A DNA stretch of 38,430 bases from Sulfuricurvum sp. (GTDB lineage Bacteria; Campylobacterota; Campylobacteria; Campylobacterales; Sulfurimonadaceae). The notes below the pieces were generated by a model that searched no databases, was not told the origin of the DNA, and saw nothing but the letters and a program-made list of their open reading frames with translations. Below are positions 11,139-19,998 of this stretch, in pieces. The position numbers and the translations under genes were made by a program. Positions within the stretch are counted from its first letter, which is position 1, and every line of letters starts with the position of its first letter. The stretch lies in NCBI RefSeq assembly GCF_022759005.1, contig NZ_JAEMQA010000101.1, forward strand, positions 1-38,430, given 5' to 3'.

Positions 11139-12022
11139 ATATTCTCATTATCGAAAACGAAATTTACTTAGCGCAAAGTATCGCCTCCAAACTAAGCGAT
11201 CTAAGTCACAACTGCGATATTTCAAGCTCCACGAAAGAAGGTTTGCGCGGGTTGCCGTATGATGTCGTCCTCCTCTCGACCAATATTAGCGGTCAAGATA
11301 TTTATCCTGTCATCGAAGCGTATAAAGATGCCGTTGTTATCTTGATGGTCAGCTATGTGAGTAACGATACGGTATCCAAGCCTCTCGCCGCGGGAGCCAA
11401 AGACTATATTCTCAAACCCTTTATGATCGAAGAACTCATCCGTAAAATCCAACATTTTCAAAATCACGAACGTCTTCGCCGACAAAACCAAACGTATGAA
11501 CGTTACCTTACCCATACGTTTAATGCGATCAACGTGGATGAGGATTTAGACAAAACCGAGCTTCCCCTCTTCATCTGCAGCGGCTACCAAAAATATGCCG
11601 ACGCATTCGCATTCCGCTATGCGGCACACCACGATAAAACACTCCAATTCATTTCTCTTTCCTCCGCCAAAGCGTTCAGTGATATTGCGGCACAAAGTGA
11701 TGATTCCATTCTCTTTATCACCGATTTTCAAAATCTCAAAAAATCGGATCAGAAACCGTTTTACGAATTGATCGGCGGCAAAAAATGTATCGTTTCGAGC
11801 ACTGAACCGATCGATAACCCTCCATTCAAATTGATCGAGATTGAAAGCGACAATAACCTCTTCGACCAAGGTGAAATTTTACCGATTGAAGAGTATGTCA
11901 AATACATTATGATCCATTTCCAAAACCGCTTTCCGGATACCGAACTCTCCAAAAAATTAGGAATCTCACGCAAAAGCTTATGGGAAAAGAGAAAGAAATA
12001 TGGCATCGTCAAGAAAAAATAG
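11135..12022 (+). CDS. Atypical orphan response regulator (HP1021/Cj1608-like): pseudo-receiver, middle domain, Fis-type HTH
   Basis: REC-like 'MNILIIENE...YDVVLLSTNISG...AGAKDYILKPF' with Ser at the Asp position; C-terminal 'ELSKKLGISRKSLWEKRKKYGI'; ATGA overlap with ispDF, so start 11135 rather than 11123. Confidence 0.8.
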   Translation: MNILIIENEIYLAQSIASKLSDLSHNCDISSSTKEGLRGLPYDVVLLSTNISGQDIYPVIEAYKDAVVILMVSYVSNDTVSKPLAAGAKDYILKPFMIEELIRKIQHFQNHERLRRQNQTYERYLTHTFNAINVDEDLDKTELPLFICSGYQKYADAFAFRYAAHHDKTLQFISLSSAKAFSDIAAQSDDSILFITDFQNLKKSDQKPFYELIGGKKCIVSSTEPIDNPPFKLIEIESDNNLFDQGEILPIEEYVKYIMIHFQNRFPDTELSKKLGISRKSLWEKRKKYGIVKKK

Positions 12023-13190
12023 AGCTCTTTTCATCGACCAAGAGGCGGTTTCCGCCCTCACATTGCTCAAAGCGGGGATGCTCAGTCCCGTAACGGCACT
12101 AATGAACGAAGCACAAAGCAAAGAGGTCCTTAGCAGCGGTATGTTCATGGGGAAAACCTTCCCGTTTCCTCTCATCCTCTCTCCGAGCGGGAAAGTCAAT
12201 GAAACCATTTTAACGACTGCCCAAAAAGGTGAGATTCTCGATCTGATTTGTGATGGCACTTTTATCGGAGAACTGTGTGTCGATGAAGTCTATCCTATCG
12301 ATCCGTGTGAACGGCTGCGCCAGATTTACGGCACCGAAGATCTCTCTCATCCGGGGGTCAGTGCGACCTATAAGCGTCTCGGAAAATACGCGATCTGCGG
12401 TGATTATTCGATTGATCTCTCTCCAATACAATCACTGCAAAACATGATTGCCGAAGCAAAAGAGCAAATCGGAGCCCAACATACAACGGCGATGTTTATG
12501 GCAGCCAATCCGCTTCATCGCGCACATGAACGCCTCATCCGACAAAGCTTGGAAAGAACTGATCTGATCGTCATCTTCTTGCATAAGCCCTACAATTCAG
12601 CCGATTTGAAATACGAGCTTCGCCATCAGGCACTCCAATATTTCATCGATAACTTCTTACCGTGCAACCGCGCCGTCATCGTACCGCTGGAGAGCAGCTA
12701 TATTTTTGCGGGAAGCAACGAAGTCATTCTCGATGCGATCGTCGCGAAAAACTACGGTTGCGATCGTCTGATGATCGGTCAAAATCATGCCGGAATCGGA
12801 ATGTACTACGATCACAATGCCAACAAGTCAATCGTGGATCGTCTCGTCGGAATCGATATCGAAGTAGGAATGTCCAGCGAATACGTCTATTGTAATCAAT
12901 GCAAAACACTCGTCAGCGTTCAAACCTGCCCTCACGGCCATCACCATCACATTTCTTATCATTCCGAATCGATCTTGGAGCTTATGCAGCAGGGGCTTCT
13001 CCCTCCGGCTGTTTTAGTGAGAAAAGAGATCTCTGCGATGATTGTCTCCTCACTCCATCCCAACCGATTCAAGAATCTCTCAAAGCTCTACTATGACATT
13101 ATGCCCGTCAAAGGTCTTCTCGAAGAGCACACCGAAAAAGATTTCTACGTCGAGCTCATGCGCTTATACCAAACAACATCTTTAAACTGA
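12000..13190 (+). CDS. Sulfate adenylyltransferase (ATP sulfurylase) family protein, divergent active-site motifs
   Basis: 'LSHPGVSATYKRLGKYAICGD', 'MFMAANPLHRAHERLI', 'NYGCDRLMIGQNHAGIGMYY', 'YCNQCKTLVSVQTCPH' align with Sat family. Confidence 0.8.
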   Translation: MASSRKNRALFIDQEAVSALTLLKAGMLSPVTALMNEAQSKEVLSSGMFMGKTFPFPLILSPSGKVNETILTTAQKGEILDLICDGTFIGELCVDEVYPIDPCERLRQIYGTEDLSHPGVSATYKRLGKYAICGDYSIDLSPIQSLQNMIAEAKEQIGAQHTTAMFMAANPLHRAHERLIRQSLERTDLIVIFLHKPYNSADLKYELRHQALQYFIDNFLPCNRAVIVPLESSYIFAGSNEVILDAIVAKNYGCDRLMIGQNHAGIGMYYDHNANKSIVDRLVGIDIEVGMSSEYVYCNQCKTLVSVQTCPHGHHHHISYHSESILELMQQGLLPPAVLVRKEISAMIVSSLHPNRFKNLSKLYYDIMPVKGLLEEHTEKDFYVELMRLYQTTSLN

Positions 13191-13198
13191 GGAATTTA

Positions 13199-13708
13199 AT
13201 GAACTGGTTTTTTCTCACCGTCGGATACAGCGGTCTTTTTCCCAAAGCTCCCGGAACCATGGGAACGATCGCCGCGCTTCCTTTAGGCGTTGCAATTCTC
13301 CTCTACTTTGGACCGCAAACGCTGTTTATGGCAACCATTTTGATCACGCTGATCGCGATCAAAGCGATCGACAAACACGAAAGCATCGTCAATAAACATG
13401 ATGACAGTCGTATCGTTATCGATGAGCTGGTCGGAATGTGGTTCGCCCTCTCTATTGCACCCGGAATCAGATTTGATCTCACAGAGCTGATGGCATGGAC
13501 GAACGGTATCGCGCTTCAAATTGTGATGAGTTTTATCTTTTTTCGCCTCTACGACATCAAAAAACCCTCGATTATCGGTCGGATTGATCGCGAAACCAAA
13601 GGAGGGCTTGGAGTTATGGGTGATGATATCATTGCTGGATTTGCTGCCGGTATCTCCTCTGCAATTGTTTGGCAAATTCTCCTCAAAAGCGGATTACTCT
13701 TTTTATAA
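13199..13708 (+). CDS. pgpA: Phosphatidylglycerophosphatase A
   Basis: 'GYSGLFPKAPGTMGTIAALPLG' and 'RIVIDELVGMW' signatures, TM segments. Confidence 0.9.
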   Translation: MNWFFLTVGYSGLFPKAPGTMGTIAALPLGVAILLYFGPQTLFMATILITLIAIKAIDKHESIVNKHDDSRIVIDELVGMWFALSIAPGIRFDLTELMAWTNGIALQIVMSFIFFRLYDIKKPSIIGRIDRETKGGLGVMGDDIIAGFAAGISSAIVWQILLKSGLLFL

Positions 13709-13857
13709 CCTTTTTCCCTTTGTTGGGAATCATCTTTATATTTCCTTAATACTGTAACGATTTCTTTGACATCCTCTTGATATCGCACGTCTTACAATAA
13801 AAACTCCAAACTTCCATCAAAGGGTTCTTATGACGTTTACCATGTCACAGATAAACG

Positions 13858-14349
13858 TTAAATCATCATGGGTTCATCAGTCGGTTCGATCTCTTCGAAA
13901 TCCAATACTATCTGATCCAATATTTTTTGCGTCTGTTTTATTTTATCAATGTTTTCATCAAAGATCCCCTTTGACGCCGGAAATGCTTCGGAAAGCTCTT
14001 GATAAATCAAAATACGTCCGCCGAAATGGCGATTGAATTCATCAAAGGCACGGCGCAGATACTCTTTTGAGGTCGTATGACGGAAAAGTGCTTTGATCAT
14101 TTTTTTACGCTCTTTGATCGGAATCGATTCATCGATCGCTTCAGCCACACGCTTGATGTCCAAACGAGACAAATAAGCACCGCAATGGTAAGGGGCTAAA
14201 AGTTTATCGGCCAGCTCTTCGACAAATCCGGGAACCGGTTCTTCGCCATTCTCATCCTCACTGTTTGTTTCACAACTTCCGGTATCGCATTTTTCGCGAA
14301 CAAATTGATCAAACTCAGCTCGCAGGGTGCTAAAATCGTTATCTTTCAT
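13858..14349 (-). CDS. Uncharacterised 163-aa protein, last gene of the molybdoenzyme cluster
   Basis: Intact ORF whose start overlaps the end of the upstream gene (14339-14349); helix-rich, N-terminal 'CDTGSC'. Confidence 0.7.
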   Translation of the reverse strand: MKDNDFSTLRAEFDQFVREKCDTGSCETNSEDENGEEPVPGFVEELADKLLAPYHCGAYLSRLDIKRVAEAIDESIPIKERKKMIKALFRHTTSKEYLRRAFDEFNRHFGGRILIYQELSEAFPASKGIFDENIDKIKQTQKILDQIVLDFEEIEPTDEPMMI

Positions 14350-14788
14350 TCTTTTCTCCTCGTATTAAATCATAAAAATAGCGGCAATGTGAGCGCAACG
14401 CAATATCATCTGCAAAATCGTTACTCTCGGCATATCGCTCCAGCGCTTCTGGCATGATAAGTTCTCCGTTCAAACGCCCCTCTTCTATCCAAATCAGATC
14501 TACCAACCCTTGTTCTTTTGCATTTTCGGAAACCGAATCAACCAACGTTATCGCCTCTTCTTGATATTCCGAAGCGATAACTGCACCGCTGAGTTTTGAG
14601 CTGCGCATTTGAGAGAGGGTAAAAACAACATCATCACTCCGAATATTCATCGGAATAACCATGGCATTGACTCCGTTTTCTTTGAATAATTTGTTCACCG
14701 TCGATGAAAAACGGCTACTATGTGCCTCTTCGGCAATGTAGCCGAATAATCTGGTCTCTACCGTAATTGAATTATCGTTATTCATCAT
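14339..14788 (-). CDS. Standalone shikimate dehydrogenase N-terminal-domain-like protein, no NADP-binding domain
   Basis: 'TRLFGYIAEEAHSSRFSSTVNKLFKENGVNAMVIPMNIRSDDVVFTLSQMRSSKLSGAVIAS...' resembles AroE substrate domain order; ORF ends after 'VDLIWIEEGRLNGEL', where AroE would enter its NADP domain. Confidence 0.6.
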   Translation of the reverse strand: MMNNDNSITVETRLFGYIAEEAHSSRFSSTVNKLFKENGVNAMVIPMNIRSDDVVFTLSQMRSSKLSGAVIASEYQEEAITLVDSVSENAKEQGLVDLIWIEEGRLNGELIMPEALERYAESNDFADDIALRSHCRYFYDLIRGEKNER

Positions 14789-15882
14789 GAATTAAGCCCC
14801 CATAATTCCATCGCTTCCTCCTCTTCCAGTCGGCATCGTCGACAAATTTTTTCATCCCCGACCGAACTAAATATCAATCCGCATTCATCGCAACGGCGTA
14901 CCGAAAAAGTAATCATATTTTGAACGGTCGGTTCATACCACTCTTTGAGATTATATGAAGTGGATACGCTAAGTGCATCACTCTCACATACATCATGACA
15001 CAAATGGCATTTGACGCACAAAAACGGATCAAAATCGATTTTTGAACTGCGCATATCCGATGTCAAAGCGCCCGTAGGGCAAATGCGATAACAGAGTTCG
15101 CATGCCGTGCATTTTGACTCATCCATCAACTTTTGAGACGTAAAGGAGATCATCTGCGCATCCACCACGTGATATACGGAAGGTTTTTCAAACCTTTTTA
15201 ATGCGGTAAAAAAGAGTTTTCGCCGATCGGTAATCTTTTTCGTTCGTAACTCCTGCGTATGGCTGCTGTCTGTTGAATACGTCATAAACTCATCGGTACT
15301 CAGCCGTACCTCCCGCTCAAAATTTTCCTTGATGACACCGATTTTATTGAGACGAAACGTCTTGAAAAAATCGCGCCGATCTTTCTCCTCTTTTGCCTCT
15401 TCTGCCGTATATCCTTCACTCACCAAATCTACACGATAAGGTGATTCAATCGCTTCGAGTGCATAATTGACATTCTCAACACGCACCAGCATATCACGCA
15501 TCACTCTCTCACCGATAGAACATTCACTACAATGCCCGATATCGAGACGAAGAGCTTTTTTCATTCCACATAATGCAATAAGATGTTCACTTCCCAGAGC
15601 AGTGATGCAGGGAATATTTTTTTGACACGAGACCAGTGTTTCATTATCGGATAAAAATGAAAAGAAAAACTCGGTCGGGCTAAAATCATCCAATCCTAGC
15701 GCTTCAGTAGGGCACGATGCAACACATCCCGCACACCCGACACACATAGCTTGATTGATCGATGGTAAACGATCCGTGATAACAATCGCATCGGTAGGGC
15801 ACACCTTTGAACAGTGTGTACATGCTGAGTTAATGCTCAGAGCACGAACACATGAAGCAGGAGACAAACTAAGCAAACCCAT
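14785..15882 (-). CDS. Polyferredoxin-like 4Fe-4S protein with additional Cys-rich domains
   Basis: 'CTHCSKVCP', 'CVGCAGCVASCP', 'CTACELCYRICP', 'CVKCHLCHDVC', plus C-terminal 'CDECGL...CRRC'; ORF track starts at 15981 but ATG 15882 sits just after the torD stop. Confidence 0.85.
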   Translation of the reverse strand: MGLLSLSPASCVRALSINSACTHCSKVCPTDAIVITDRLPSINQAMCVGCAGCVASCPTEALGLDDFSPTEFFFSFLSDNETLVSCQKNIPCITALGSEHLIALCGMKKALRLDIGHCSECSIGERVMRDMLVRVENVNYALEAIESPYRVDLVSEGYTAEEAKEEKDRRDFFKTFRLNKIGVIKENFEREVRLSTDEFMTYSTDSSHTQELRTKKITDRRKLFFTALKRFEKPSVYHVVDAQMISFTSQKLMDESKCTACELCYRICPTGALTSDMRSSKIDFDPFLCVKCHLCHDVCESDALSVSTSYNLKEWYEPTVQNMITFSVRRCDECGLIFSSVGDEKICRRCRLEEEEAMELWGLNS

Positions 15883-15889
15883 CGTCGTC

Positions 15890-16501
15890 TTATATCGCTT
15901 GAGAGAGAGTTTCGTTATCGCCAAGGATAAATTCGAGCGCTGTCTCAGCCGCGTCATAATAGAGCGGTGTACGTGCTTCATATTTCATATTGATCAGATA
16001 CATCGGAGCCCATTTGAGCAGATGGGTATTGAGGAAACGGTGCTGAACATTTTTGAGCTCTTTAACCGCTTCATCATCGTTGAGTTCCATCGCTTTACGC
16101 TGCGCTTCACACAAATGGTGCATAAATTCCAACTCAATGCCGATATGATCTGACGATACCACACGCGCTACTTCATAATCGACCAAAAAATCGTATGCAC
16201 TGTAAAAATCAGTCACAGGGTTTGCACCCCCTGTTTCGATCATCTGATCACTACGTGTATAAAACGTCTCATAGGGAACCAGATGCAAAATCGAAAGATT
16301 GACAAAATCAGGGTTCAAATGCCCTTCGATAATCTCTTTGTTGGAATGTTTTTTACGCACTTCCCATTCGCTCCAGTGAGGAAAAAATTCTAAAACAGTC
16401 GGATCGTTTTGCAAAGTTTCTAACAACGCTTCGTCAAGTTCTTGAAGCAATATTCGTGAAAGCAACGCATATATATTGCTTCGGGCAATGATCTCATCCA
16501 T
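15890..16501 (-). CDS. TorD/DmsD-family molybdoenzyme maturation chaperone
   Basis: All-helical, 'IYALLSRILLQELDEALLETL', 'FYSAYDF...SDHIGIELEFMHHLCEAQ' typical of TorD family. Confidence 0.85.
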   Translation of the reverse strand: MDEIIARSNIYALLSRILLQELDEALLETLQNDPTVLEFFPHWSEWEVRKKHSNKEIIEGHLNPDFVNLSILHLVPYETFYTRSDQMIETGGANPVTDFYSAYDFLVDYEVARVVSSDHIGIELEFMHHLCEAQRKAMELNDDEAVKELKNVQHRFLNTHLLKWAPMYLINMKYEARTPLYYDAAETALEFILGDNETLSQAI

Positions 16502-16592
16502 AACAGCTAGGCCTTTTAATTGTGATAGTAGGATTGTAGCCTAAAGGGCTGAAATGCCCTTTAGAAGTCCCTATTAGAAAGAGAAGAGGAGG

Positions 16593-19500
16593 TTATCCTT
16601 TGATATTGACATCGTATGCCGATGGATCGAGTTTAACCCACGGACGGAAAATGTGTTTCGGTCTGCGTAGTTTAGAATTTGAATCCAAACCGCGTGAAAG
16701 TTTGTCTCTCCACGCTTGATACACTTTGAAGTTGTTTTCATAGTTGACATAAATGTCACCGATCTTATCGCCCGCTTGCGCAGGCTCTAACAATACTTTA
16801 TGGTGCCAACAGTGCATTCCCGATACCGGATCCGGATGAGCTGCCGCAACGGCATTTTGCCATGAACCGCTCAGACCATCCCACCAAACATTTTCAGAGT
16901 CACGGTTGTACTCTGGGAAACGTTCTGCTTTAAATCCTTTGATCCCCTCGACGTATTTGAGTTTACCCTCTTTACCGTCCATTTGAATCTCAGCAACCGG
17001 AACCCCGAAGCTATTAATACCGGTGGTACCGCTGTAATCATCAATGATACTTTGCCCACCCTCTTTACCGACGTTTGCAGGAGACTCTTTGAGAAACTCT
17101 TTATTGCTTAAATCACGAGGTGCGACGCCCGGAACGACTTTCCCATCAGTTACACCGTTAGGGATAGTTACATGGTTACTCAATTTCCAGCGTCCGCCGT
17201 GGTGAGAACACGCGAGTGTACCAGGAAGAACTCCCTCGGTCGGAACCGCCATAGCCACGAAGTGTCCGCTCTCCAGTCCTGAAACCGTATCGACAATTTT
17301 GACACGGATCGCATCACCGCGTTTGAATCCGAGACGTTGTGCATCTTTGGTCGAAATCCAAATCGGATCGTGGTTTTGAGAGATCTCCATCAAATGTTTC
17401 GAATTCGCAGAACGGGTATGAATGTTATACGGCAAACGGAATACCGTATTAAGGGCAAACGAGTTCTCCTCTTTCATATAGTAATGGTTGACGTGGGAGA
17501 GAATATGAACCATCTCCTCTTTCTCTTTATCGTTACGCGGATAGATTGCCATTGCGTATTCCGGCCATTTCCATTCTTTAGCTACCCATTGGGTATAGAC
17601 ATCAAGTTTACGGGTCGGAGTGGTATATCCTTGAAGTTTTTTGCCGTCAATTTGGATACCGATTTTTTTCGAGTTCCCTTTTTCATCGACCGCACTGATA
17701 ATACCAGCTCCATCAACGCTCATAGAGGCTGCATCGTATTTGTGTTCATACGATTCTACTTTGCCCTCTTCGATTTTGAGTTCACGCTCTTGTACATCAT
17801 AAACCTTATCCTCTTCTAGCCATGCACCGTGGTCACGCATATAGGAGTAGACAGGGAATTCCTCTTTGGTATAGCGCTCATCGTTCATAACTGTCTCGTA
17901 GAGTTTCGGCAAGTTGTCACCAAACGCCGCATCGTACCACTCTGCAATGGTAACCGGTTTGCCCGGATGACGTTTGGATTCCCACATCGTACGAATATTC
18001 AAGCTGCCGTCTGGATCAATAAATGAGTGAAGAAGCTCAAACCAGAACTCATTCTCTTCCCACACTTCTCCAAGTCCCGCTTTGATGTGTGCTTCGAGGG
18101 TTGCACGGTTAGGATTTTTAGGTTTCCAGCCTGATTTTTCGAGCGCCACACGTAAAACCGGCTGACGAAACGACGTCCAACGTGCAGGCATTGTCGCTTC
18201 GGAGTGTTGATCATGTCTCTCACCCGCAAGACCCACAGGGAGGACATAGTCCATGTACCAGTTGGTTTCTGACCATACCGGAGAGAGGTTAAAGGTGAGT
18301 TCCATTTTGGACTCATCTTTAAGCACCTCAATCCAGCGGAATCCGTCCGGATTAATCCAAACCGGATTGTACATACGCGGTGCATAGACTGACAATTTCG
18401 TCGGCACTTGCAATCCACGTGCAATCCATTTTTTCTGCCACTCCGTGTCAGTAAGAAGATGCGGTAATAAAAATGACATTTCATACGTCGAAAGAGGCCA
18501 TTCCGGCGGCCATGTCAACTCATTCCATACCTTAACAGACGGAACGTCTTTGCCCGATTTACCTTGACCAACCGTAGAGCTTCCCCCTTTACCGCCAACG
18601 GAAATATCATGCCAATGGTACCAACCGGTACCTCCAACATTTCCGATAGCTCCACGTAAACCGGCAAGGAACAATACTGATTTACCAGCCATCCAACCGC
18701 CTCGATTCCCCGCAGCCGTTGCACGCCAAATATAGGTAGAGATCGCGTCACCTGCCCAGATAAACATCTCATAGAGTTTTTCGAGTTTATATGCCGGAAT
18801 ATGGGTCTCTTTTTCGGTAAATTCAAGGGTATAAGGGGCATACATCTCTTTAAGCATCCCCAAGTAACTCTCGAAATCACGCCCTTCCGGAACTTTTGAA
18901 ATATAGTTTTTTTCAACCATATAATTCAGATAGTCGGTATCCTTCATCAACGTATCCCAGTTGAACCAACGTTTAACGAACGCTTTGTTTACCAAATTAT
19001 CGTTCAAAATGCGGCTTGCCAAATAGAGATAAATAGCCGATTCAGTACCCGGCCATGGTGCCAACCAAAGATCGGCAATCCCCGCTGAGTTAGAGAGGCG
19101 CGGATCCATTACAACCAATTTCGCACCTTTTTTACGAGCATCGGCAATCATTCCGGCAGCCTGTTGAAAATAGTGCCCTGCATCCGCAGCATGCGAAGAA
19201 TTTAAGAAAATAAGTTTCGCGTTTGCCCAGTCAGGACTGGTACGGTCATCATTTACGAAATGGATCGACGGTGTACGCCCGTTTGCTGAACAAATATTGG
19301 TATGGGAGTTGTATGAATCAATCCCCATAGATTCCCATACTTTAGGGACAAATCCGTTTTCATTCGGGCGACCAACATGGTACATACACAATTTTCGTGA
19401 AAGCGGATCACCTACGCGGAGAGTATCTCCCATTTTTTTACCGATAGTGGTCATCGCTTCATCCCACGTCGTACGGATCCATTTACCCTCACCGCGTTTT

Positions 19501-19988
19501 GAACCCGGCGCACGTTTAAGCGGGAACGGAATACGGTCAGGATCGTACATTTGCGATTGAACCGCGTACCCTTTGGCACAGTTACGACCGCGTGAACCCG
19601 GGTGTAATGGATTCCCCATGTATTTGCGTACGGTCAATGTTTTCTTATCAACCCATGCCGTCAATCCGCATGATGCTTCACAGTTCGAACATGCCGTCGG
19701 AATGACCATAAAATCGTGCACTAAAATACCGTCAGGATTCTCTTCACTACGGACGCCGTGACGACCAATACCGCCCCGTTTCCAATCGGTTCCGTCGAGT
19801 TCTTGGAAGTTATCCCATTGATCGAGCGGCGGATAAAACGATAAGGTATCGGGGGTATTGGTAAATTTGCTGGCTTTTACGGATTCAGCGGCAGCATCAA
19901 TCGAAAATACCCCTTTAGCGATTGCGGCACCCGCTACAGTGAGCGCGGTCCCTTTTAAAAATGTTCTTCTACTTTCTAAATACATCAT
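16593..19988 (-). CDS. DMSO-reductase-family molybdopterin oxidoreductase catalytic subunit, Tat-exported (PsrA/PhsA/TtrA/SoeA-like; substrate unknown)
   Basis: Tat signal 'SRRTFLKGTALTVAGAA', FeS motif 'CSNCEASCGL...RGRNCAKG', 'SHTNICSANGR' candidate Mo-ligand Cys, C-terminal MPT-dinucleotide domain. Confidence 0.9.
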   Translation of the reverse strand: MMYLESRRTFLKGTALTVAGAAIAKGVFSIDAAAESVKASKFTNTPDTLSFYPPLDQWDNFQELDGTDWKRGGIGRHGVRSEENPDGILVHDFMVIPTACSNCEASCGLTAWVDKKTLTVRKYMGNPLHPGSRGRNCAKGYAVQSQMYDPDRIPFPLKRAPGSKRGEGKWIRTTWDEAMTTIGKKMGDTLRVGDPLSRKLCMYHVGRPNENGFVPKVWESMGIDSYNSHTNICSANGRTPSIHFVNDDRTSPDWANAKLIFLNSSHAADAGHYFQQAAGMIADARKKGAKLVVMDPRLSNSAGIADLWLAPWPGTESAIYLYLASRILNDNLVNKAFVKRWFNWDTLMKDTDYLNYMVEKNYISKVPEGRDFESYLGMLKEMYAPYTLEFTEKETHIPAYKLEKLYEMFIWAGDAISTYIWRATAAGNRGGWMAGKSVLFLAGLRGAIGNVGGTGWYHWHDISVGGKGGSSTVGQGKSGKDVPSVKVWNELTWPPEWPLSTYEMSFLLPHLLTDTEWQKKWIARGLQVPTKLSVYAPRMYNPVWINPDGFRWIEVLKDESKMELTFNLSPVWSETNWYMDYVLPVGLAGERHDQHSEATMPARWTSFRQPVLRVALEKSGWKPKNPNRATLEAHIKAGLGEVWEENEFWFELLHSFIDPDGSLNIRTMWESKRHPGKPVTIAEWYDAAFGDNLPKLYETVMNDERYTKEEFPVYSYMRDHGAWLEEDKVYDVQERELKIEEGKVESYEHKYDAASMSVDGAGIISAVDEKGNSKKIGIQIDGKKLQGYTTPTRKLDVYTQWVAKEWKWPEYAMAIYPRNDKEKEEMVHILSHVNHYYMKEENSFALNTVFRLPYNIHTRSANSKHLMEISQNHDPIWISTKDAQRLGFKRGDAIRVKIVDTVSGLESGHFVAMAVPTEGVLPGTLACSHHGGRWKLSNHVTIPNGVTDGKVVPGVAPRDLSNKEFLKESPANVGKEGGQSIIDDYSGTTGINSFGVPVAEIQMDGKEGKLKYVEGIKGFKAERFPEYNRDSENVWWDGLSGSWQNAVAAAHPDPVSGMHCWHHKVLLEPAQAGDKIGDIYVNYENNFKVYQAWRDKLSRGLDSNSKLRRPKHIFRPWVKLDPSAYDVNIKG

Positions 19989-19998
19989 AATTTACCTC

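Noticed and set aside
12662-12909. Arg/Ser-rich ORFs on both strands within the sat-like gene
   Set aside because: Low-complexity frame-shifted readings of the sat-like sequence, not independent genes.
13766-13798. TTGACA...TACAAT promoter-like pair and short ORF 13830-14036 antisense to the 163-aa gene
   Set aside because: Spacing is 21 nt instead of about 17, and the ORF runs opposite a better-supported gene; insufficient to claim a promoter or antisense RNA.
17337-17819. 160-aa ORF opposite the molybdoenzyme catalytic subunit
   Set aside because: Shadow ORF; the opposite strand has a continuous 1131-aa recognisable protein.
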